Source of the DNA: an uncultured Erysipelotrichaceae bacterium
GTDB taxonomy: Bacteria; Bacillota_I; Bacilli_A; RF39; UBA660
Direction: 5' to 3'
Assembly (NCBI GenBank): GCA_902772675.1
Contig: CACYBN010000087.1
Coordinates: 1 to 11,947, forward strand
DNA length: 11,947 nucleotides
Shown here: positions 5,506 through 11,947 of the stretch, piece after piece
Numbering within the stretch: the stretch's first letter is position 1
Layout of the letters: each line of letters starts with the position of its first letter
Translations under genes and position numbers: made by a program
Notes under the pieces: model-generated
The model's input: the letters and a program-made list of their open reading frames with translations, nothing else
The model's database searches: none
Told to the model about the DNA's origin: nothing

Positions 5506-6348
5506 ATGAGTCAAAAAAGTTATAATAATACACCTTCAGTTTACTTAATTCCAACACCAATTGGTAATATGGAAGATATAACTGAAAGAACCATAAAAAC
5601 TTTAGAATTAGTAGATGTATTATTTTGTGAAGATACAAGAATTACTGGTGAATTATTATCTAAATTAGGTATAAAGAAAAAGTTAGTAAGTTCCAATGAT
5701 CATAATGAAGATGATACTAAAGAATTAGCTATTAAATATCTAGAAGATGGATTAAATCTAGGTATTGTTACTGATAGAGGGACACCTATAATAAGTGATC
5801 CTGGATATAAGATAGTTGAAGAATGTATAAGAAAGGGATATAATACTATTCCGCTTCCTGGAGCTAATGCTTTAATACCAGCATTAATTGCTTCTGGAAT
5901 TCAACCATCTCCATTTATGTTTTATGGATTTTTAAATTCAAAATTACAAAAAAGAGAGAAAGAATTGGAGCTTTTAAAAAACTATCCAATGACTATTATT
6001 TTTTATGAAGCTCCTCATAGAATTATTAGTACATTAGAATCAATTTTAAAAGTTTTTGGTGATAGAAGAATATCTATTTCTAGAGAGTTAACTAAGCTTC
6101 ATGAAGAAATATATAGAGGTAGTATTTCTGATGTAATTAATGAATTAAATAGTCAAGAAATAAGAGGAGAATTTGTTCTTGTAGTGGAAGGTAATTACAG
6201 TGAAAATGATTACTCTAATTTAACTATAGAAGAACATATAAATTTGTATTTAGAAGATGGCTTAGATTTAAAAGAAGCTATGAAAAAAGTAGCAAAAGAT
6301 CGAAATACAACTAAGTCTGAAATATACAAGCAATATCATTTAAAATAA
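5506..6348 (+). CDS. rsmI: 16S rRNA (cytidine-1402 2'-O)-methyltransferase
   Basis: The 280-residue product belongs to the RsmI (YraL/YabC) tetrapyrrole-methylase-fold family, which 2'-O-methylates C1402 in the decoding centre of 16S rRNA. Motifs in order are YLIPTPIGNMEDIT (13-26), LFCEDTR (39-45), the TDRGTP loop with SDPGY (89-101), PLPGANALIPAL (117-128), MFYGFL, and YEAPHR, with a C-terminal helical domain. The usual SDAGTP motif reads TDRGTP here (Arg at 91), a noticeable change in a conserved SAM-site loop. The start is set by AGGAGG (5495-5500) 5 bp upstream, formed by the final Arg codons of trmN6. The GIY-YIG gene yazA found between these genes in Bacillus is absent. Confidence 0.94.
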   Translation: MSQKSYNNTPSVYLIPTPIGNMEDITERTIKTLELVDVLFCEDTRITGELLSKLGIKKKLVSSNDHNEDDTKELAIKYLEDGLNLGIVTDRGTPIISDPGYKIVEECIRKGYNTIPLPGANALIPALIASGIQPSPFMFYGFLNSKLQKREKELELLKNYPMTIIFYEAPHRIISTLESILKVFGDRRISISRELTKLHEEIYRGSISDVINELNSQEIRGEFVLVVEGNYSENDYSNLTIEEHINLYLEDGLDLKEAMKKVAKDRNTTKSEIYKQYHLK

Positions 6349-6363
6349 GGGAGGTGAATATAT

Positions 6364-6924
6364 ATGAAATTAATCGTAGGATTAGGTAATCCAGGAAAAG
6401 AATATGATAATACTAGACATAATATGGGGTTCTATTTTATAGATAATTTTGCTCTTAAAAATAATATAAAAATAGATAAAAAAAAGTTTAATGGATTATA
6501 TAATGAATTAAGTATTAATGGAGAAAAATATATATTATTAAAACCTCAAACATATATGAATTTATCTGGTGAATCAGTTAGAAAATTTGTAGATTTTTTT
6601 AAGATTGATATTAATGATATTTTAATTATAAGTGATGATATGGATATTCCAATTGGAACATATAGATTAAAACAAAAGGGGTCATCTGGGGGACATAATG
6701 GTTTAAAAAATATTGAACTAAATTTGGGTACTCAAGAATATAAAAGATTGAAGATAGGAATATCAAAAAGTGGCAACATAGATACAGTAGACTATGTATT
6801 AGGAAAACTATCAAAAGATGATAAAGAAAAAATAAAATTATTAACAGAAACTGTTGATAAAATTTTAGTGGATTTCAGTAAAATATCTTTTGAAGAATTA
6901 ATGTCTAAATATAATCATAAATAG
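6364..6924 (+). CDS. pth: peptidyl-tRNA hydrolase
   Basis: The 186-residue Pth releases peptides from prematurely dissociated peptidyl-tRNAs so the tRNA can be reused. The signature IVGLGNPGKEYDNTRHNMG is at 4-22, with catalytic H19 and N9. PQTYMNLSG supplies N66, SDDMDIPIG supplies D91, and GSSGGHNGLKNI supplies N112. These correspond to E. coli H20, N10, N68, D93 and N114. Length is typical. The Shine-Dalgarno GGGAGGTGA (6349-6357) directly follows the rsmI stop and is among the strongest in the window. pth precedes mfd by 8 bp, as in Bacillus, but without the sporulation gene fin between them. Confidence 0.96.
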   Translation: MKLIVGLGNPGKEYDNTRHNMGFYFIDNFALKNNIKIDKKKFNGLYNELSINGEKYILLKPQTYMNLSGESVRKFVDFFKIDINDILIISDDMDIPIGTYRLKQKGSSGGHNGLKNIELNLGTQEYKRLKIGISKSGNIDTVDYVLGKLSKDDKEKIKLLTETVDKILVDFSKISFEELMSKYNHK

Positions 6925-6932
6925 GTGATATT

Positions 6933-9900
6933 ATGAATAATATTTTTGATAAATTAATTGAGATAAGAAATGAAAAAAACATCTGCCTCACTGGTATGAC
7001 AGATGAATTTTTTTGTTTGTATATTTCTAAATATTTTAGAGAAAAAAATAGAGATGTTATCATAGTAACTTCATCACTTTTCGAAGCAAATAAACTAGAG
7101 CAAAAGTTATCAAATTATTTAGATAATGTTTTATCTTTTCCTATGGATGATTTTATAACAAGTGAGTCTATTGCAATAAGTCCAGATTTAAAAATTAAAC
7201 GTTTAGATACTATTAATGAATTAACTAGAAAAGGACCTCATATTTTAGTTACTCATTTAAATGGTTTATTAAGATATTTACCTACTAAAAAATTATATTT
7301 ATCAAGAACTATTAATTTAAAAAAAGATGATGAATATAGTAGAGATGATTTAGTAAAACATTTACTTGAATTAGGTTATATTAAAGAGACAATTGTAACT
7401 AAAACAGGTGAGGTTGGTATAAGAGGATTTGTAATTGATTTATTCCCAATCGGAGAAGAACATCCGGTAAGAATTGAGTACTTTGGTGACTACATAGATT
7501 CAATTAGAATCTTTGATGAAGAAACTCAAAAAACTATTAGAGAAATAGATAATATTTCTATTAGACCATATACTGAATTTGTAACTGAAGAAGTAAATGA
7601 AGATTTGTTATTTGATCAAAAATTATTACCTGTTTTTAATAAAGAGATATCTAATATTTCTGAGTATTTAGATAAACCAATTTTTGTATTTAAAGACTAT
7701 GATCAAATCGAAGCAAATATCAATTTATTAAGACAAGAAATTTTAGAATATAAGCAAAATAAAAAAGACAAATATGAATATAATTATATGTTTGATTTTG
7801 ATGAAATATTATATGATGATTTTATCGATTATAACTCTATTGATAATTATGATAAACGAGTTAAAAAGGAACATATATTTAAATATAATATTAAGCAAAT
7901 TAAAAAGTTTAATGAGAACATTGATGATATAAATAATTATCTAAAAGATAAGTTATATTTGAATAAAAAAATACTAATATGTTTGAATAAAAATCAACTA
8001 AGAAATTTTTCAAAATATATAGATGCTCCATGTGTTTACACTGATGAAAATAATATAATTCCTAATAAAGTAAATTTAATTGAAAAGAAGATTAAAGAAG
8101 GTTTTGAATTTCAAGATTATATAGTATTAACTGAAACAGAATTATTTAATAAAGTAGTAACAAATGAAAAATATAAAACAAGCTTTAAATATTCTTCTAA
8201 AATTAAAAATATTTCTAATTTAGAAGTAGGAGATTATGTAGTTCATAATACTCATGGAATTGGTATTTATTGTGGTATTAAAACTCTTCAACAAAAAGAC
8301 TTATTTAAGGATTATTTAGAAATTAAATATCAAGGATCTGATAAGTTATATATACCTGTTGAAAAAATAAATTTAATTAGTAAATATACAGGTAAAGAAG
8401 GTATGGTTCCAAAGATTAATAAGTTAGGTAGTTCAGAATGGGTTAAGACAAAAATAAGAGTTAGAAATAAAGTAAAAGATATAGCAAATGAACTTATTAA
8501 TTTATATGCAAAAAGAGAAATGCAAAAAGGATTTTCTTTTAAACCAGATGATGAATTTCAAGCTATGTTTGAAAGTGAATTTAATTATGAAGAAACTAAT
8601 GATCAATTACTGGCTGTTAATCAAATAAAAATGGATATGGAATCATCAAAACCTATGGATAGATTATTATGTGGAGATGTAGGTTTTGGAAAAACAGAAG
8701 TAGCATTTAGAGCTATGTTTAAAGCTGTTATGAATTATAAACAAGTATTATATTTATGTCCTACTACTATACTATCAATTCAACAATATAAAAATGCTGT
8801 TGAGAGATTTAAAAACTTCTCATTAAATATTGAAGTATTAAATAGATTTACTCCTAAAACTAAGGTTAATAAAATAGTAGAAGATTTAAAAAATGGAAAG
8901 ATAGATATTTTATTTGGAACTCATAGATTATTATCAGATGATATAAGACCAAAAGATTTAGGATTACTAGTAATAGATGAGGAACAAAGATTTGGTGTTA
9001 CTCATAAAGAAAAACTAAAAAAATACAAAGAAAATGTTGATGTTCTAACATTAACTGCAACACCTATTCCTAGAACATTACAAATGTCATTAATAGGTAT
9101 AAGAAGTCTTTCATTAATAGAAACACCACCAGTAGATAGATATCCTGTCCAAACTTATGTTATTAAAGAAGATAAAACAATTATTAAAGATGCTATTTAT
9201 AAAGAATTATCTAGAAATGGACAAGTATTTATTTTATATAATAATATTGAAAAATTAGAAGAAAAAGAATATGAAATTAAGAAGTTATGTCCTGAAGCAA
9301 GAATTATTTTAGCTCATGGAAAACTAACAAGAGATGAGTTAGAAAACAGGATGAATGATTTTATAAATAATAAATATGATGTAATGTTATGTACTACTAT
9401 TATTGAAACTGGAATAGATATTCCAAATGTTAATACTTTAATTGTTCTAGAAGCAGATCATTTTGGTTTAAGTCAGTTGTATCAAATAAGAGGAAGAGTA
9501 GGAAGAAGTAATAAAATTGCTTATGCATTTTTAATGTATTCTGCTAATAAAGAACTAAATGATATCGCTGTAAAAAGATTACAAGCAATAAAAGAATTTA
9601 CTGAATTAGGTAGTGGTTTTTCTATAGCATCAAGAGATTTATCTATAAGAGGAGCTGGAGATATTTTAGGTAGTGAACAAGCTGGTTTTATAGATAGTGT
9701 TGGTATTGATATGTATCTTGAAATATTACAAGAAGAAATCAAATCTATTAAAGGTATTAAAGTAGATAAAAAAGAAGAAGAAAATGAAAGTACTAAGCCA
9801 TTATTAAATGTATCTACTCATATAGATGATTCATATGTATCTAATGAAGAATTAAAAATTGAAATTCATAAAAAGATTAATGAAATTGATTCATATAATA

Positions 9901-10250
9901 AATTAATTGAAATTAAAACTGAACTAGAAGATAGATTTGGTAAATTAGATCAAGATTTAATTATATATATGCATGAAGAATGGTTTGAAAAATTAGCTAA
10001 GAAAAAAGATGTTATTGAAGTAAAAGAAAATAAGAACTCTATCAGTATTGTTTTCTCACCTGAAGTATCTAAAAAAATAGATATAGAAGACTTATTTGTA
10101 GAAGCTTGTAAGATTACTAGAATGTTTAGATTTCAATTTACTTCAGAGTCTTTAATAATAGTATTAGATACTATAAAATTAGATAATCATCCGGTCTACT
10201 ATTTGTTACAAATTTTAAATAAAATTAAATATAAGACTGAAGAAGAATAG
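6933..10250 (+). CDS. mfd: transcription-repair coupling factor
   Basis: The 1105-residue Mfd removes RNA polymerase stalled at lesions and recruits UvrA. The N-terminal UvrB-homology region includes GIRGFVIDLFPIGEEHPVRIEYFGD. The RNA-polymerase-interacting (CarD-like) domain starts near residue 429 (NLEVGDYVVHNTHGIGIY). The RecG-like translocase has Walker A G581-DVGFGK-T588, DEEQ box 682-685, LTATPIPRT (707-715), the TTIIETGIDIPN segment, and the arginine-finger region GRVGRS (854-859) followed by the TRG region GAGDILGSEQAGF. The C-terminal domain is present. It is slightly short for the family but has no missing motif. TAGGTGA (6922-6928), overlapping the pth stop, is the Shine-Dalgarno. 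It is the last gene of the operon; no clear terminator was found in the 76 bp downstream. Confidence 0.97.
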   Translation: MNNIFDKLIEIRNEKNICLTGMTDEFFCLYISKYFREKNRDVIIVTSSLFEANKLEQKLSNYLDNVLSFPMDDFITSESIAISPDLKIKRLDTINELTRKGPHILVTHLNGLLRYLPTKKLYLSRTINLKKDDEYSRDDLVKHLLELGYIKETIVTKTGEVGIRGFVIDLFPIGEEHPVRIEYFGDYIDSIRIFDEETQKTIREIDNISIRPYTEFVTEEVNEDLLFDQKLLPVFNKEISNISEYLDKPIFVFKDYDQIEANINLLRQEILEYKQNKKDKYEYNYMFDFDEILYDDFIDYNSIDNYDKRVKKEHIFKYNIKQIKKFNENIDDINNYLKDKLYLNKKILICLNKNQLRNFSKYIDAPCVYTDENNIIPNKVNLIEKKIKEGFEFQDYIVLTETELFNKVVTNEKYKTSFKYSSKIKNISNLEVGDYVVHNTHGIGIYCGIKTLQQKDLFKDYLEIKYQGSDKLYIPVEKINLISKYTGKEGMVPKINKLGSSEWVKTKIRVRNKVKDIANELINLYAKREMQKGFSFKPDDEFQAMFESEFNYEETNDQLLAVNQIKMDMESSKPMDRLLCGDVGFGKTEVAFRAMFKAVMNYKQVLYLCPTTILSIQQYKNAVERFKNFSLNIEVLNRFTPKTKVNKIVEDLKNGKIDILFGTHRLLSDDIRPKDLGLLVIDEEQRFGVTHKEKLKKYKENVDVLTLTATPIPRTLQMSLIGIRSLSLIETPPVDRYPVQTYVIKEDKTIIKDAIYKELSRNGQVFILYNNIEKLEEKEYEIKKLCPEARIILAHGKLTRDELENRMNDFINNKYDVMLCTTIIETGIDIPNVNTLIVLEADHFGLSQLYQIRGRVGRSNKIAYAFLMYSANKELNDIAVKRLQAIKEFTELGSGFSIASRDLSIRGAGDILGSEQAGFIDSVGIDMYLEILQEEIKSIKGIKVDKKEEENESTKPLLNVSTHIDDSYVSNEELKIEIHKKINEIDSYNKLIEIKTELEDRFGKLDQDLIIYMHEEWFEKLAKKKDVIEVKENKNSISIVFSPEVSKKIDIEDLFVEACKITRMFRFQFTSESLIIVLDTIKLDNHPVYYLLQILNKIKYKTEEE

Positions 10251-10274
10251 GACAATGTGGTATTATATGGTTCC

Positions 10275-10303
10275 TTGACTATAATTTGTATATTTGTTAA
10301 AAT
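10275..10303 (+). promoter_or_regulatory. sigma-A promoter of the gene at 10327
   Basis: The -35 TTGACT (10275-10280) and -10 TAAAAT (10298-10303) are separated by exactly 17 bp. TG at 10295-10296 extends the -10. Each hexamer differs from consensus at one base. It lies in the gap after mfd and separates the downstream gene from the operon. Confidence 0.8.
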
Positions 10304-10326
10304 TTTAAGAGAAATAAGGTGAATAT

Positions 10327-10950
10327 ATGATAGATGACATAAATACTATGTTTATGGAAAAGAATTTTGAAATATTAAAAAATAAAATCAACCTAGATAT
10401 AAATAACAATGCAGATTCTCTTAATCATACTATTAGCAACTTTATTGATTTAAAAAAAATAACAGTTATTAGATATTTAGAAGATACATATAATGATTTA
10501 AATATTAAATATAAAAATAATAAAATAGATGATTTTTTAGAAGAAGAATCAAAAAAGTTAAAAGAGATTTCTCTTGAACAAATTATTAATAGGAAAAATA
10601 AAATAGCAGAATATTTGGATAGAGATGTAGATTTTTCAAAAATAGATGATAAATATATAGAAGATTTTCATAAATATATAAATGATTTAACAGATGAATT
10701 AGATTCTAATGTTGAGGTAGCTCTTAGAGAAGAAATATGTGTTAATTTTTCTCCTAAACTATCAGTAATTTATAAATTACATGATATTGAATCTAAAGAT
10801 AATTTAGTAGATTATATAAATAATTCATATTGTGAAACTATTATAGATAAAATTAAAAGTGAAGTAAGATTAAGAAATGAAACTTTAAAAAATTTATCTT
10901 TAGAAGCTTTTGAAAGATTCAAATCTATGAATGAAAAAACAGTTGAATAA
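10327..10950 (+). CDS. hypothetical protein, predicted all-helical, unrecognised
   Basis: I do not recognise this 207-residue protein. It is highly charged (many Lys, Asp, Glu), rich in Asn and Ile, with no hydrophobic membrane segment, no signal peptide, no metal-binding motif and only two Cys. Long stretches alternate hydrophobic and charged residues, for example around 60-105 and 165-205, which suggests an alpha-helical, possibly coiled-coil soluble protein. The start is supported by AAGGTGA (10316-10322) about 4 bp upstream; Met at 9 or 11 is less likely. It has its own consensus-like promoter and is not tightly coupled to mfd. Base composition matches the neighbours, so there is no sign of recent transfer. 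Its stop codon region overlaps the -35 of the metG promoter. Function is unknown. Confidence 0.75.
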   Translation: MIDDINTMFMEKNFEILKNKINLDINNNADSLNHTISNFIDLKKITVIRYLEDTYNDLNIKYKNNKIDDFLEEESKKLKEISLEQIINRKNKIAEYLDRDVDFSKIDDKYIEDFHKYINDLTDELDSNVEVALREEICVNFSPKLSVIYKLHDIESKDNLVDYINNSYCETIIDKIKSEVRLRNETLKNLSLEAFERFKSMNEKTVE

Positions 10951-10970
10951 TTATATAAAAGTGTTATAAT
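10943..10970 (+). promoter_or_regulatory. sigma-A promoter of the metG T-box leader
   Basis: The -10 TATAAT (10965-10970) is perfect and is extended by TG at 10962-10963. A TTGAAT -35 (10943-10948) sits 16 bp upstream, within the last codons and stop of the preceding gene. Transcription would start near 10977, just before the T-box Stem I. Confidence 0.8.
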
Positions 10971-10977
10971 ACTTTCA

Positions 10978-11190
10978 AAACAAAGAAGGAAAGAGATCTA
11001 TGATTCTTATTAAGAGAGAGCTTAAATAGGTGAAAGTAAGCATAAGATAGTAGTGAGAATGGCTCCTGAGTTTATTAGTTGAATAGTTAGACTAATACGT
11101 TAATCGCGTTATGATTTTGAGATAACTAAATGTTATGAATTAAGGTGGTACCACGCATAAGCGTCCTTATAGTGGTATCACTTTTTTTAT
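10978..11190 (+). promoter_or_regulatory. T-box riboswitch (tRNA-Met sensing) upstream of metG
   Basis: The leader carries the canonical T-box element AAGGTGGTACCACG (11142-11155). Stem I is supported by pairing of AGGA (10987-10990) with TCCT (11064-11067), CTAT (10998-11001) with ATAG (11047-11050) and TCTTAT (11005-11010) with ATAAGA (11042-11047; one end base is shared with the previous pairing). The apical stem is GCTTA (11020-11024) with TAAGC (11037-11041), next to AGAGAG and GGTG elements typical of the distal T-loop region. The specifier loop reads GAGA-ATG-G, giving the Met codon AUG at 11059-11061. The antiterminator pairs TAAGG (11141-11145) with CCTTA (11165-11169) and ACGC with GCGT around a TGGTACC bulge, whose TGGT can pair with the ACCA end of uncharged tRNA-Met. 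Low charging of tRNA-Met should permit metG readthrough. It fills the 257-bp gap before metG. Confidence 0.95.
11145..11188 (+). terminator. T-box regulated intrinsic terminator
   Basis: GTGGTACCAC (11145-11154) pairs fully with GTGGTATCAC (11172-11181), with one G-U pair. An inner ATAAG/CTTAT helix closes a CGTC loop, and seven T residues follow (11182-11188). The 5' arm overlaps the T-box element, so this hairpin and the antiterminator are mutually exclusive. Confidence 0.93.
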
Positions 11191-11207
11191 TAGAAAAGAG
11201 GGATATT

Positions 11208-11947
11208 ATGGATAAGAAGAAATATTATATTACTACTGCAATTGCATATACTAGTGCTAAACCTCATATTGGTAATACTTATGAAATAATATTAGCTGAT
11301 GCAATAGCTAGATATAAAAGATTACAAGGATATGATGTATATTTTCAAACTGGAACAGATGAACATGGTGAAAAGATAGAATTAAAAGCAAAAGAAAAGA
11401 ATATTGAACCACAAGAATATGTTGATGATATTGCTGGTCAAATAAAAGATATTTGGGATGTAGTAAATACTTCATATGACAAATTTGTAAGAACTACAAA
11501 TAAAGAACATGAAAGAGTTGTTCAAGATATTTTCAAAAAGTTCTATGATCAAGGAGATATCTATTTAGGTGAATATCACGGATTATATTGTACTCCATGT
11601 GAATCTTTCTGGACTGAATCTCAATTAGTAGATGGAAAATGTCCTGATTGTGGTAGAGAAGTAAAAGAAGCAAAAGAAGAAGCTTATTTCTTTAAAATGA
11701 GTAAATATTCAAAATGGTTAGCAGATTATATTGAAGAACATCCTAATTTTATACAACCTGAATCACGTAAGAATGAGATTATGAATAATTTTATAAAACC
11801 AGGATTACAAGATTTATGTGTATCTAGAACTAGTTTTAAATGGGGAATACCTGTTACTTTTGATGATAAACATGTTATTTATGTTTGGATAGATGCATTA
11901 TCTAACTATATTACCTTCCCAGGATATGAGGTAACTAAAGATTCATC
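11208..11947 (+). CDS. metG: methionyl-tRNA synthetase (5' part, cut by window end)
   Basis: The first 246 codons of MetRS, which charges tRNA-Met with methionine, are present; the frame is open to the window edge. The N-terminus YYITTAIAYTSAKPHIGN contains the class I HIGH-type motif as HIGN (20-23), followed by TGTDEHG (48-54). The connective-peptide zinc knuckle has C128-TPC131 and C145-PDC148. The methionine-pocket segment VWIDALSNY lies near the end. The KMSKS loop and anticodon-binding domain lie beyond the window. AAAGAGGGA (11195-11203) is the Shine-Dalgarno. Expression is controlled by the preceding T-box with an AUG specifier, which agrees with the product. Confidence 0.96.
   Translation, partial: MDKKKYYITTAIAYTSAKPHIGNTYEIILADAIARYKRLQGYDVYFQTGTDEHGEKIELKAKEKNIEPQEYVDDIAGQIKDIWDVVNTSYDKFVRTTNKEHERVVQDIFKKFYDQGDIYLGEYHGLYCTPCESFWTESQLVDGKCPDCGREVKEAKEEAYFFKMSKYSKWLADYIEEHPNFIQPESRKNEIMNNFIKPGLQDLCVSRTSFKWGIPVTFDDKHVIYVWIDALSNYITFPGYEVTKDS

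Noticed and set aside
10251..10274. Terminator after mfd
   Set aside because: No inverted repeat with a T-run is visible in this short gap.
11762..11772. ATCACGTAAG in metG as a further parS
   Set aside because: It keeps only a fragment of the CACGTG core region and lacks both flanking arms of the consensus.

Overview
The window is a strongly AT-rich stretch of bacterial chromosome. Arg is mostly AGA and adenine runs are frequent. Gene content and order point to the Bacilli/Firmicutes side, and the reduced, compact layout resembles uncultured gut Bacilli near the Mollicutes (RF39-like or Erysipelotrichia-like lineages); that placement is inference. All Trp codons I checked are TGG, and TGA is used once as a natural stop (ricT/yaaT), so the standard bacterial code applies rather than the Mycoplasma code.

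Layout: tadA (24-449); a 188-bp intergenic region (450-637); then nine tightly packed co-directional genes, dnaX, ybaB, recR, holB, ricT (yaaT), trmN6 (yabB), rsmI, pth and mfd (638-10250). Gaps are 2 to 15 bp, with two overlaps. Next comes an unrecognised helical-protein gene with its own promoter (10327-10950), then a methionine T-box leader (about 10978-11190) and the 5' part of metG (11208 to the window end). No gene is seen on the minus strand. No rRNA, tRNA, insertion sequence or CRISPR was seen.

The gene set combines two neighbourhoods near the B. subtilis origin: tadA-dnaX-yaaK-recR and holB-yaaT-yabB-yabC-metS, plus pth-mfd. Genes found between them in Bacillus (tmk, yabA, abrB, fin, sporulation genes, the SRP RNA gene scr) are absent here. 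Functions are clamp loading (dnaX, holB), recombination repair (recR, ybaB), transcription-coupled repair (mfd), tRNA/rRNA modification (tadA, trmN6, rsmI), peptidyl-tRNA recycling (pth), Fe-S dependent RNA-processing control (ricT) and Met-tRNA charging (metG).

The most striking element is the tadA-dnaX intergenic region. It carries two near-consensus ParB sites (parS, GTTACACGTGAAACA core) flanking two perfect Noc-binding sites (ATTTCCCGGGAAAT), in the order parS-NBS-NBS-parS within 106 bp. The second NBS sits at the centre of a perfect 32-bp palindrome. A third, fully palindromic parS is embedded in the dnaX coding sequence about 1.1 kb away. This looks like a compact chromosome-segregation and nucleoid-occlusion loading centre, and it suggests the region lies near the replication origin.
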